Positions 52,855 through 61,262 of a stretch of 64,000 nucleotides of DNA are shown one piece after another. The notes under the pieces are model-generated. The model was not told the DNA's origin and ran no database searches. It saw nothing but the letters and a program-made list of their open reading frames with translations. This stretch comes from TMP-24 sp041397305. GTDB lineage: Bacteria; Pseudomonadota; Alphaproteobacteria; Rhodobacterales; Rhodobacteraceae. A program made the position numbers and the translations under genes. The stretch is taken from the NCBI GenBank assembly GCA_041397305.1, contig JAWKWX010000002.1, positions 372,001-436,000 on the forward strand. Reading direction: 5' to 3'. The number at the start of each line of letters is the position of its first letter. Position 1 is the stretch's first letter.

Positions 52855-53820
52855 ATGAAAACGACTTTCAAGGCGCTGGCGCTTTCGGCCATCGCTGCCC
52901 TTTCGGCCGCTGGCGCGGCCTCTGCCACCGAATGTATCGCGCCTGCGAACCCCGGCGGCGGCTGGGATTTCACCTGCCGTCAGATCGGCCGCATCCTGCA
53001 GGAAATCGGCGTGACGCCGAACCTCGTGCAGGTCACCAACATGGCGGGCGCGGGCGGCGGTGTCGCCTATTCGGCCGTTGTCGCGGACCGGAATGAGGAT
53101 GCCGACCTGATCGTGGCGGCCTCGTCCGCCACCACGACCCGACTTGCGCAGAACGCCTATGCGGGCGCGACGGCTGACCAGGTCCGCTGGGTCGGCGCGA
53201 TCGGCGGCGATCCCGGCGTGATCGTCGTGGCCAAGGACAGCCCCTATCAGTCGATCAACGATCTGATCGAGGCGGTGAAGGCCGATCCGGCCTCCGTTTC
53301 CTTCGCGGGCGGCTCGGCCGTGGGCGGGTTCGACCATCTGAAGGTGCTGATGCTTCTGAACCGGGCAGGCTTCACCGATGCGAAATCGGTCAAGTACATC
53401 GGCCTTGACGGCGGTGCCGACGCGATCACCCAGACAGTGGGCGGCTTCACGCAGGCCATGACCGGTGACCTGTCCGAAGTCGGCGGTTTCCTGAAGTCCG
53501 GTGATGTGCGCGCGCTCGCGGTTCTGTCGGACGCACGTGTCACCGGTTTTGATGACATCCCGACCGCCAAGGAACAGGGCGTCGACCTCGTCGCGATGAA
53601 CTGGCGCGGGCTTTATGTACCGAAGGGCATTTCGGACGACGACTACAACAAGTGGGTGGATGCGCTGAACAAGGTCGCGGCGTCGGACCAGTGGAAGCAG
53701 GTCATGACGGAAAACGGCCTTGCTCCCTACACGCTCACGGGTGCGGATTTCGAGACGTTCGTGGGCGAGAACATCGCCGAGATCACGAATATCTCCAAAG
53801 AGATCGGGATCATCCAGTGA
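52855..53820 (+). CDS. tctC: Tripartite tricarboxylate transporter substrate-binding protein
   Basis: 321 residues from ATG 52855 (GGGAGGAACAG upstream) with a signal peptide (MKTTFKALALSAIAALSAAGAASA). The mature part belongs to the Bug/TctC family: CIAPANPGGGWDFTCRQIGRILQEIG, VVAKDSPYQSINDLIEAVKADPASVSFAGGSAVGGFDHLKVLML and VDLVAMNWRGLYVPKGISDDDYNKWVDALNKV. It captures a carboxylate for TctAB. The conserved PGGG loop matches ligand-bridging Bug proteins. The stop overlaps the tctB start by one base. Confidence 0.93.
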   Translation: MKTTFKALALSAIAALSAAGAASATECIAPANPGGGWDFTCRQIGRILQEIGVTPNLVQVTNMAGAGGGVAYSAVVADRNEDADLIVAASSATTTRLAQNAYAGATADQVRWVGAIGGDPGVIVVAKDSPYQSINDLIEAVKADPASVSFAGGSAVGGFDHLKVLMLLNRAGFTDAKSVKYIGLDGGADAITQTVGGFTQAMTGDLSEVGGFLKSGDVRALAVLSDARVTGFDDIPTAKEQGVDLVAMNWRGLYVPKGISDDDYNKWVDALNKVAASDQWKQVMTENGLAPYTLTGADFETFVGENIAEITNISKEIGIIQ

Positions 53821-54260
53821 TGAAGGGCGACCGGATCTTCGGTCTGGTCATGATGGTCGTGGCGCTGGGGTATCTCCTCAGCGCCTCCACCGTTCAGACC
53901 AGCTTCCTGTCGGACCCGGTCGGGCCGCGGGTCTTTCCCTACATGATCGGCGGACTGGTGATGATCTGCGCACTGGTCATGCTGCTGCGCCCGGACGCGG
54001 ACGTCGAATGGCCGGGCCCGGCGATGGTCATGACGCTCGGCGCAGCCCTTCTGGCTCTGGTGCTTTACGCGCTGACGATCAAGCCCCTTGGGTTCATCCT
54101 GCCGACCATGCTCGCTTCGGGCTTCCTGTCCTGGCAGATCAGCCGCCGCCCGGCGCAGGCCGCGATTGCGGGGGTGGGGCTGGGGATCGGCCTGTACGTT
54201 CTCTTCAAGACAGTTCTCGGTCTTGGCCTTCAGGGCCTGCCGCGTTTCCTGATGGGTTAG
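53820..54260 (+). CDS. tctB: Tripartite tricarboxylate transporter small membrane subunit
   Basis: 146 residues from ATG 53820, with about four hydrophobic helices: RIFGLVMMVVALGYLLSAS, VFPYMIGGLVMICALVMLL, MVMTLGAALLALVLYALTIKPLGFILPTMLASGFL and AAIAGVGLGIGLYVLFKTVLGLGLQGLP. GPRVFPYMIGGL is the typical TctB motif. 10 nt before tctA. Confidence 0.92.
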   Translation: MKGDRIFGLVMMVVALGYLLSASTVQTSFLSDPVGPRVFPYMIGGLVMICALVMLLRPDADVEWPGPAMVMTLGAALLALVLYALTIKPLGFILPTMLASGFLSWQISRRPAQAAIAGVGLGIGLYVLFKTVLGLGLQGLPRFLMG

Positions 54261-54270
54261 GAGCGCCTTC

Positions 54271-55794
54271 ATGGACATTCTTTCGAACCTCGCGCTCGGC
54301 TTTTCCATCGCGCTGACGCCCTGGACGCTGATGCTTGCGGTGATCGGCGCCTTCGTCGGCACGATCATCGGGGCGCTGCCCGGCCTTGGCCCGTCGAACG
54401 GCGTGGCGCTGCTCATCCCGATTTCCTTCTCGATGGGGCTCGACGCGATCTCGGCGCTGGTGCTGCTGACCTCGGTCTATTACGGCGCGATGTATGGCGG
54501 GCGCATCTCCTCGATCCTCTTGAACATTCCCGGCGACGAACCGGCGGTGATGACGACGCTCGACGGCTATCCGATGGCCAAGCAGGGCTTCGCCTCGGAC
54601 GCTCTGGTCATTTCCGGCGTCGCCTCGTTCGTTGGCTCCTTCCTCGCCACCATCGCGCTCATGCTCATGGCGCCCCTTCTGGCGCAGGTTGCCTTCAAGT
54701 TCGGCCCGGCGGAATATTTCGCCCTTTTCATGCTCGCCTTCTGCACGCTCGGCGGCATCGGGGCGAACAATCAGGCGAAGTCTGCGATGGCTGCCGCCAT
54801 CGGCCTTGGCATCGCGATGATCGGGCTCGACAAGACAACGGGCATGACCCGCTTCACCTTCGGCAGCCTGCATCTGAACGATGGCATCGACTTTCTCGTC
54901 GCCATCGTCGGCCTTTTTGCGGTGGCCGAGGTCTTCCATTTCATCGAGAGTCACGGCAAGGACAGCGCCATCGGCGTGAAGCTGGGCAAGATCACGGTGG
55001 ACTGGGCAAAGCTCTGGTCCACGCGCTGGACGATGCTCCGCGGCACGGTCATCGGCTTTGCCGCCGGTGTCCTGCCCGGCGCGGGCGCCTCGCTCGGCTC
55101 CTTCCTCGCCTATGTGGGCGAAAAGGCCATCGCGCGCGATCCCGACACCTTCGGCAAGGGCAATCCGCGCGGTGTCGCGGCGCCGGAGGCCGGGAACAAT
55201 GCGGCCGCGGGCGGCGCGCTGGTGCCGATGCTGACGCTCGGCGTGCCGGGGTCGGGGACGACGGCCGTCCTTCTGGCGCTTCTCCTCACGCTCAACATCA
55301 CGCCCGGTCCGCTTCTTTTTACTGAGCGGCCCGAGGTCGTATGGGGCCTGATCGCGGCGCTTCTGATCGCCAACGTCGTCCTTCTGGTGATGAACGTGCC
55401 CATGGTGAAGATCTTCGTCCATATCCTGTCGGTGCCGAGCGCGATCCTTCTGCCCGGTGTCACGATGATTGCCTTCGTGGGGATCTATTCGCTGACGGGA
55501 TCGAGCTTCGACATGCTGATGATGATCGGTTTCGGTGTGATGGGGTATGTCTTCCGCAAGCTCGACATTCCGACGGTGCCGGTCATCCTCGGCATTCTTC
55601 TCGGCAATGCGATGGAGGATAACCTGCGGCGCGCGATGGTCCTGTCGAACGGCGACTGGACCTATCTCTTCTCCTCGCCGATCGCGGTCGGCCTGTGGCT
55701 TGCGGCCGCCCTTGGCTTCGTGGCACCGATGTTCCTGCGCGGCATGCTGAAACGGCCGCCGGTGCCCGCCACCGACAGCTACGACACCGACTGA
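54271..55794 (+). CDS. tctA: Tripartite tricarboxylate transporter large membrane subunit
   Basis: 507 residues, the usual TctA length, with about 12 helices. Family motifs: GTIIGALPGLGPSNGVALLIPISFSMGLDAISALVLLTSVYYGAMYGGRISSILLNIPGDEPAVMTTLDGYPMAKQG near the start, and the symmetrical repeat GVLPGAGASLGSFLAYVGEKAIA ... GVAAPEAGNNAAAGGALVPMLTLGVPGSGTTAVLL in the second half. It is the membrane pore of the carboxylate importer. 7 nt separate it from the AtuA-like gene, so the latter belongs to the same operon. Confidence 0.95.
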   Translation: MDILSNLALGFSIALTPWTLMLAVIGAFVGTIIGALPGLGPSNGVALLIPISFSMGLDAISALVLLTSVYYGAMYGGRISSILLNIPGDEPAVMTTLDGYPMAKQGFASDALVISGVASFVGSFLATIALMLMAPLLAQVAFKFGPAEYFALFMLAFCTLGGIGANNQAKSAMAAAIGLGIAMIGLDKTTGMTRFTFGSLHLNDGIDFLVAIVGLFAVAEVFHFIESHGKDSAIGVKLGKITVDWAKLWSTRWTMLRGTVIGFAAGVLPGAGASLGSFLAYVGEKAIARDPDTFGKGNPRGVAAPEAGNNAAAGGALVPMLTLGVPGSGTTAVLLALLLTLNITPGPLLFTERPEVVWGLIAALLIANVVLLVMNVPMVKIFVHILSVPSAILLPGVTMIAFVGIYSLTGSSFDMLMMIGFGVMGYVFRKLDIPTVPVILGILLGNAMEDNLRRAMVLSNGDWTYLFSSPIAVGLWLAAALGFVAPMFLRGMLKRPPVPATDSYDTD

Positions 55795-55801
55795 GGGTAA
55801 T

Positions 55802-57160
55802 ATGGCAACGCGCGTTCTGGTGCCTTCGGGCGTTCTCGGCCTCGGATTTGACCGCGTGGCGCTGGCGCGCGGAGTGGCGGCACGGCCCGACATCATCGCC
55901 ATCGACGGGGGCTCGACCGACAGCGGCCCCTGGTCGCTTGGTGCAGGCGTGTCAAAATATTCCCGTGCCGCCACCAAGGCCGAGTGGCGGCATCTGATGC
56001 AGGCGCGGACCCAAGCGGGCGTGCCTTTGGTGATCGGCACGGCGGGCACCTGCGGGACCGACGCGACGGTCGACTGGATGTACGCGATCACCGCCGAACT
56101 GGCGGCAGAGCTTGGCCAGAGGGTGCGCGTCGCGCGGCTCTATTCCAGCCAGCCGAATGACCGGATCATTGCGGCGCTGGCCGGGGGTCGCGTTCACCCG
56201 CTCGACCCCGCGCCGCCGGTCGATGCGGCGGCAATCGCGGACCTGACCAATATCGTTGCGCTTGCGGGGGCGGAGCAGATTCAGGCCGCCCTGGCCACCG
56301 GCGCCGATATCGTCATCGCGGGCCGCACGACCGACACGGCAACCATCGCCGCATTGCCGCTGTCGCGCGGCGATCATCCGGGTGCGGCCTGGCACGGCGC
56401 CAAGATCGCCGAATGTGGCGCGCTCTGTTCCACCAACCCGACCTCGGGCGTGATCCTCGTGGACTTCGACGACAGGGGTTTCACCGTCGAGGCGATGGCG
56501 GACAGCGCGCTTTGTACGCCGCATTCGGTCTCCGCCCACATGCTGTACGAAAATTCCGACCCGTTCCGGCTCCATGAGCCCGGCGGGCATCTCGACGTGA
56601 CCGGCGCGCGCTATCGCGCGCTCGACGCGCGGCGGGTGCGGGTGGAAGGGTCAGAATGGGTGCCCGGCCCCTATTCGGTCAAGCTCGAAGGCGCGCGGGT
56701 CGCGGGTTATCAGACCACGATCCTCGCCATCTTGCGCGCGCCTCGCTATGTTGCGGCCGCCCGCGAATGGACCGATAAGCTCGGGTCCTTCCTTCGGGGC
56801 GAAATCGCGGGCCGCATGGGTCTTTCGCCTGCCGACTATACGCTCGAGTTCCGGCTGATCGGCGCGGACGGCGCGCTGGGAGCGCTTGAAAGCCGCACGG
56901 GCCAGCCGGTGGAGATCGGCGTTCTGGGGATCGTCACGGCGGCGACGCAGGAAACCGCTGCCGAGATCGGCAAGCTCATCAACCCCTTCGTCCTTCATTA
57001 TCCGCTGACCGAGGATGAGGAATTGCCCACCTTTGCCTTCCCCTATTCGCCCGCCACGACCGACCGTGGCGCATTGTACGAGTTCGCGCTGAACCATGTC
57101 ATGTTGCTCGATGACCCGATGGCGGCCTTCCTCATCGTTGTGACGGAGGCCGGCGCATGA
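55802..57160 (+). CDS. AtuA-like (DUF1446) protein
   Basis: 452 residues. RVLVPSGVLGLGFDRVALARGVAARPDIIAIDGGSTDSGPWSLGAG is the DUF1446/AtuA N-terminal signature. It is followed by GVPLVIGTAGTCGTDATVDWMYAI, DIVIAGRTTDTATIAALPL, IAECGALCSTNPTSGVILVDFDDRGFTVE and LHEPGGHLDVTGARYRAL. Members named acyclic terpene utilization protein A are required for terpene use in Pseudomonas, but most homologues beside carboxylate transporters have no assigned reaction. The stop overlaps the DUF4387 start (ATGA). Confidence 0.83.
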   Translation: MATRVLVPSGVLGLGFDRVALARGVAARPDIIAIDGGSTDSGPWSLGAGVSKYSRAATKAEWRHLMQARTQAGVPLVIGTAGTCGTDATVDWMYAITAELAAELGQRVRVARLYSSQPNDRIIAALAGGRVHPLDPAPPVDAAAIADLTNIVALAGAEQIQAALATGADIVIAGRTTDTATIAALPLSRGDHPGAAWHGAKIAECGALCSTNPTSGVILVDFDDRGFTVEAMADSALCTPHSVSAHMLYENSDPFRLHEPGGHLDVTGARYRALDARRVRVEGSEWVPGPYSVKLEGARVAGYQTTILAILRAPRYVAAAREWTDKLGSFLRGEIAGRMGLSPADYTLEFRLIGADGALGALESRTGQPVEIGVLGIVTAATQETAAEIGKLINPFVLHYPLTEDEELPTFAFPYSPATTDRGALYEFALNHVMLLDDPMAAFLIVVTEAGA

Positions 57161-57453
57161 GGCTTGGCGATCTGGTCCTGAAGGTACGGTCGAAGAACGC
57201 AGGCCCCTTCTGGCTGACGGTGGACATCTTCTGCGGTGATGCCGACCGGTTCGCGCGCGTCAGCGCTGCGCTCGACACCGGCGAGGTCGCCCGGCTGTTC
57301 GCCACCCCCCGCCAGATGCTGAAACGGTTCGACATCGCCGACCTGGCGGTGGTGAAGATCTCGCTGCCGCGCCCGGTGGTGCAGGGCAGCCGCGAGGACC
57401 GCGACATGCACGGCGCGCAATGGGCGCACCTTCTGGAAGAGATCGACGTGTGA
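57157..57453 (+). CDS. DUF4387 domain protein, partner of the AtuA-like protein
   Basis: 98 residues: LGDLVLKVRSKNAGPFWLTVDIFCGDADRFARVSAALDTGEVARLFATPRQMLKRFDIADLAVVKISLPRPVVQGSREDRDMHGAQWAHLLEEID. The K-R-S-K-N-A-G-P motif and the C-terminal DRDMHGAQ are family-wide. DUF4387 occurs as a separate gene after, or fused to, AtuA-like proteins, suggesting one enzyme of two subunits. Function unknown. Overlaps both neighbours by 4 nt. Confidence 0.85.
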   Translation: MRLGDLVLKVRSKNAGPFWLTVDIFCGDADRFARVSAALDTGEVARLFATPRQMLKRFDIADLAVVKISLPRPVVQGSREDRDMHGAQWAHLLEEIDV

Positions 57454-58475
57454 GGTACTTCGACCGCGGCCGCCTGACCACGTTCGCCGCCGCTGCGGCA
57501 GGCGCGGCACTCTTCCTGGCGCTGCATCTTCCCCTTCCCCTGCTGCTTGGCCCGCTGGCCGCCTGCCTGGTCGCGGCGCTGTCGGGCGTCCGCATGCGCG
57601 ATGCGGGTGTCCTCGGCACCTTCATGCGCACCTTCCTCGGCGTTGCGGTCGGATCGTCGATCCAGCCCGCCACGCTGGGTCGCATTCCCGATTTCGCCCT
57701 CTCGCTCCTCTTCGTTCCGGTCTTCGTTCTGGCCATCGGCAGCCTGGGCTATCCGCTCTTCCGCCGGTTCCTCGGCTTCGATCACGCCACCGCCTTCTAT
57801 GCGGCCATGCCCGGCGGGTTGCAGGACATGCTGATCTTCGGCGAAGAGGCGGGCGGCAATCCGCGCGCCCTGTCGCTGATCCATGCGACCCGCGTTCTCT
57901 TCATCGTGACACTGGCGCCGGTCATCATGACCCATGTCTGGTCGCTTGACCTGACCCGCCCGCCCGGCCTGCCAGCGGCTGACGTGCCGCCCCTGCAGAT
58001 TGCCCTCATGGTCGCCTCCGGCTTTCTCGGCTGGAAGATCGCCGAACGCATTGGCCTTTTCGGTGCCTCGATCCTCGGGCCATTGATACTGACCGCGATC
58101 CTGTCGCTTTCCGGCCTCATCACCATGCGGCCACCGGCCGAGATCATCTGGGCCGCGCAATTCTTCATCGCCATCGCCGTCGGGTCGAAATATTCCGGCA
58201 TCACGCTGGCGGAGATGAAGCGCATCGTCGGGGCGGGTCTCTTGCATGCCCTGCTGCTCGGCTGCCTGTCGCTGGCGCTGATCGAGGTCATCCATCGCGC
58301 GGGCATAGCGCCAGCGCGCGAGGCCTTCCTGGCCTTCCTGCCGGGCGGGCAGGCAGAAATGGTGGTGATCGCCATCGTGGCGGGCGCCGATCTGGCCTAT
58401 GTGGTCAGCCACCACCTGTTGCGGATCGTTCTGGTGATCCTGCTGGCCCCGCTCGCGGAACGCTGGTTGCGCTGA
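57450..58475 (+). CDS. AbrB-type membrane protein (duplicated, TIGR03082 style), probable transporter
   Basis: 341 residues from GTG 57450, overlapping the DUF4387 stop. About ten helices in two halves: LLLGPLAACLVAALSGVRMRDAGVLGTFMRTFLGVAVGSSIQPATL ... AMPGGLQDMLIFGEEAGGNPRALSLIHATRVLFIV, and again LLGPLILTAILSLSGL ... FFIAIAVGSKYSGITL ... FLPGGQAEMVVIAIVAGADLAYVVSHHLLRI. The paired PGG(L/Q) motifs mark the family (formerly called ammonia monooxygenase or AbrB regulator). It is a membrane protein, not a DNA-binding AbrB. End of the tct-AtuA operon. Confidence 0.83.
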   Translation: MRYFDRGRLTTFAAAAAGAALFLALHLPLPLLLGPLAACLVAALSGVRMRDAGVLGTFMRTFLGVAVGSSIQPATLGRIPDFALSLLFVPVFVLAIGSLGYPLFRRFLGFDHATAFYAAMPGGLQDMLIFGEEAGGNPRALSLIHATRVLFIVTLAPVIMTHVWSLDLTRPPGLPAADVPPLQIALMVASGFLGWKIAERIGLFGASILGPLILTAILSLSGLITMRPPAEIIWAAQFFIAIAVGSKYSGITLAEMKRIVGAGLLHALLLGCLSLALIEVIHRAGIAPAREAFLAFLPGGQAEMVVIAIVAGADLAYVVSHHLLRIVLVILLAPLAERWLR

Positions 58476-58496
58476 GCGGCCAAGGAGAGCGCCCCC

Positions 58497-60305
58497 CTAA
58501 TGCGCCGCCACCAGATGGCCTTCGCCGATATCTTCGAGCCTGACCCTCTGCGGTCCCGCACCGACGGGGTGAACCGGGGTCGGGACCTCTCCGGTCAGCC
58601 GCGTACCGGGCGGGCGCCGGTGCTCGGGGTCCGGGACCGGCACCGCCTCGATCAGGCGGCGGGTATAGGGATGCTGCGGGTTGCTGAAAATCTGGGTGCG
58701 GCTTCCCATCTCGACGATCTGGCCAAGATACATGACCGCGACCCGGTCCGAGACATTCTCCACCACCGCCATGTCATGGCTGATGAAAAGGTAGGACAGG
58801 CCCATCTCCTCCTGCAGCTCCTGCAAAAGGGCCAAAACGCGGGCCTGAACGCTGACATCGAGCGCCGAGACGCTTTCGTCGGCGATGATCAGGCGGGGGT
58901 TCAGCGCCAGTGCCCGCGCGATGCAGATGCGCTGGCGCTGACCGCCGGAAAATTCGTGCGGATAGCGGTCGGCGTGGTCTTTTTCCAGGCCGACGCGCGC
59001 CAGAAGTTCCACCGCCCGCGCGCGCCGGTCGGCCGGGCTGCCGATCCGGTGGATCAGGAGCGGCTCGGCGATCAGATCGCCCACCTGCATGCGCGGGTCG
59101 AGCGCCGCCATCGGATCCTGAAACACCATCTGCACATCGCGGCAAAGCGCGCGGCGCCCCTCCGGATCGAGCGTGCGCAACTCCCGTTCCGCCACCCGGA
59201 TGCTGCCGTCATGCGGCACAAGCCCGACGATCGCCCGGGCGATGGTGGACTTTCCGCAACCGGATTCACCGACGAGGGCGAAGGTCTCTCCGCGGCGGAT
59301 ATCGAAACTGACCCGTTCGACGGCGTGGACATTCTGCAGCACGCGGCCCAGTAGACCCCCCCTGAGCGGAAACCGCACCATGACCTCGTCAAGCGCCGCG
59401 ACCGGCTCGGGCGCGGCCTTGCCGGTACGCGCGGCGCCGGTTCCGATCCGCGGAACAGCCGCGAGAAGCGCGCGGGTATATGGCGCCGCAGGCCTGCGGA
59501 ACAGATCGCGCGTCGGCGCCGCCTCGACCATGGCGCCGTCCTTCATCACGATCACGCGGTCGGCCATCTCTGCCACCACGCCCATGTCGTGGGTGATGAG
59601 AATGATTGCGGTTCCGGTCTCGCGCTGCAGGTCACGCAAGAGGTCCAGCACCTCGCGCTGGACCGTGACGTCGAGCGCGGTCGTGGGTTCGTCGGCGATC
59701 AGGACTTCGGGCCGCAGCGCCAGCGCCATCGCGATCATCACCCGCTGGCGCATGCCCCCCGACAGTTCATGCGGATACTGGCGCATCCGCCGCGCGGGTT
59801 CTGACAATCGCACCGCGCCGAGTGCCTCGATCGCGCGCCTCAGCGCCTCGGCGCGCGGGACCGGTTCATGGGTGCGGATCGCCTCGATCAGTTGCGCGCC
59901 CACGGTCATCACCGGATTGAGGCTCGTCATCGGCTCCTGAAAGATCATCGCGATCCGGTCGCCACGCACCCCGCGCATCGCCGCTTCCGGCAGGCTGGTC
60001 AGATCGGTATCGCCGAGGCGGATATGGCCCGCGGTGACCCTGACCGCGGGGGGCGGCAGAAGCCCCATGATCGCAAGTGAGGTGATCGACTTTCCCGATC
60101 CGCTTTCACCGGCGATAGCCAGCACCTCGCCACGGGCAAGCGTGAAGGAAAGGTCGCGGACAAGCGGCCGCACGCCACCCTCGGTGCGGACCGAGACGGT
60201 CAGCCCCTCCACCGTCAGGACGGGGCCGGGGGCGTCCGTGGCGGCGTCCGTGGTGGCGTCCGGGGCCTTGGCGGCCCCGGTCAAGGGTCGGGCGTCCGCC
60301 GTCAT
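58497..60305 (-). CDS. Dipeptide/peptide-type ABC transporter ATPase with two fused nucleotide-binding domains
   Basis: 602 residues with two complete NBDs. The first has Walker A GESGSGKSITSL, signature LSGGMRQR, Walker B VLIADEPTTALDVT and H-loop LITHDMG. The second has GESGCGKSTIAR, FSGGQRQR, LIIADESVSALDVS and FISHDMA. DppD-type and DppF-type C-terminal tails (PYTRALLAAVP; PYTRRLIEAVPVPDPEHR) are both present. Its N-terminus carries a short DATTDAATDA repeat. It is the last gene of the operon that starts beyond the right edge. The stop of the amidase gene overlaps its start by 4 nt (ATGA). Confidence 0.9.
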   Translation of the reverse strand: MTADARPLTGAAKAPDATTDAATDAPGPVLTVEGLTVSVRTEGGVRPLVRDLSFTLARGEVLAIAGESGSGKSITSLAIMGLLPPPAVRVTAGHIRLGDTDLTSLPEAAMRGVRGDRIAMIFQEPMTSLNPVMTVGAQLIEAIRTHEPVPRAEALRRAIEALGAVRLSEPARRMRQYPHELSGGMRQRVMIAMALALRPEVLIADEPTTALDVTVQREVLDLLRDLQRETGTAIILITHDMGVVAEMADRVIVMKDGAMVEAAPTRDLFRRPAAPYTRALLAAVPRIGTGAARTGKAAPEPVAALDEVMVRFPLRGGLLGRVLQNVHAVERVSFDIRRGETFALVGESGCGKSTIARAIVGLVPHDGSIRVAERELRTLDPEGRRALCRDVQMVFQDPMAALDPRMQVGDLIAEPLLIHRIGSPADRRARAVELLARVGLEKDHADRYPHEFSGGQRQRICIARALALNPRLIIADESVSALDVSVQARVLALLQELQEEMGLSYLFISHDMAVVENVSDRVAVMYLGQIVEMGSRTQIFSNPQHPYTRRLIEAVPVPDPEHRRPPGTRLTGEVPTPVHPVGAGPQRVRLEDIGEGHLVAAH

Positions 60306-61261
60306 TCGAAGACGGCGCGCGGGAAGTAGAAGCTGACGACCCAGTTCGGCATGTCGACGATCTCGGATATGCGCAGGTCGCCGCAGACCGAACAGAGCAT
60401 GTAGGCGTCGACGGCCGATATTCCCCTCCGCGCGGCGAGAAGGTCGATCATGTTGGCCACCGCATCCCGTGCCGCCGCCATCAGGTCGGGTCCGATGCCG
60501 GTCGTGGCCTCGTATCCCTTGGCGTCGAGATGGCGCGTGACCGGCCCCGGTGTGGTGAAGCGCGGAGTCCTGAGGTTCGCGCCCTTCACCAGGTCGAGGG
60601 TCAAGGCCACATCCATCGGGCTTTCGATCGCCGTGCCGCAGACCTCGCCGTCGCCCTGCGCGGCATGGGTGTCGCCGACGCTGAACAGCGCGCCCTCGAC
60701 CTCGACCGGCAGGTAAAGGGTCGTGCCCGCAGCCAGATCGCGGATATCGAGATTGCCGCCGACCCTGCGGGGGGGAACGACGGAGTGCAGCCCGGCTTCT
60801 GCCGGGGCATTGCCGATCGTGCCCGCAAAGGGTTTCAAAGGCACCCGCGCCTCCTTGCCCCAGAGCGCCGGGGCAAGGCTGTCGGGATCATAGGCCCAGA
60901 TGTTCAGCGCGGGGTCCGTGAACTGGTCGGCCAGAAGCCCGAAACCGGGGATATTCGCCGTCCAGCCGAACCCCTTGCCGTCGAACTGGCGCGGGGCAAA
61001 GCCCTCGATCGTTACCTTCAGCGCATCGCCGGGCATTGCGCCTTCCACAAAGATCGGCCCTGAGACAGGATTGATCTTGCCGAAATCCAGGTCGATCACG
61101 CTTTGCAGCGTCGAGGACGGGCCAAGCTGGCCCGCCGAACTGTCCTGACAGTGAAACTGGATCGTCGATCCGGGCTCGACGCGCAGCGCCGGTGGCAGGG
61201 AATTGTCCCAGCCGAAATGGGCTTGAGCGCCGTGGATCGTATAGTTGCAGTCCTTGCACAT
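60302..61261 (-). CDS. Acetamidase/formamidase family protein
   Basis: 319 residues. The family motif is VEVEGALFSVGDTHAAQGDGEVCGTAIESPMDVALTLDLVKG (about 195-235), with the Zn/Asp-His and Glu/Cys positions. The N-terminus HGAQAHFGWDNSLPPALRVEPGSTIQFHCQDSSAGQ and GPIFVEGAMPGDALKVTIEGF are also typical. It hydrolyses short amides to acid plus ammonia. Being inside a peptide-type ABC operon suggests an amide substrate imported by that transporter. One base separates its start from the stop of the binding protein gene. Confidence 0.88.
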   Translation of the reverse strand: MCKDCNYTIHGAQAHFGWDNSLPPALRVEPGSTIQFHCQDSSAGQLGPSSTLQSVIDLDFGKINPVSGPIFVEGAMPGDALKVTIEGFAPRQFDGKGFGWTANIPGFGLLADQFTDPALNIWAYDPDSLAPALWGKEARVPLKPFAGTIGNAPAEAGLHSVVPPRRVGGNLDIRDLAAGTTLYLPVEVEGALFSVGDTHAAQGDGEVCGTAIESPMDVALTLDLVKGANLRTPRFTTPGPVTRHLDAKGYEATTGIGPDLMAAARDAVANMIDLLAARRGISAVDAYMLCSVCGDLRISEIVDMPNWVVSFYFPRAVFE

Positions 61262-61262
61262 G

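Noticed and set aside
54205..56091. Minus-strand open frame of 628 codons opposite tctA and the AtuA-like gene
   Set aside because: Its charged, repetitive composition is the mirror of a membrane-protein gene; no ribosome site or family signal.
57450..58475. AbrB-type DNA-binding regulator or ammonia monooxygenase
   Set aside because: Despite these common database names the sequence is a ten-helix membrane protein without SpoVT/AbrB or AMO features.
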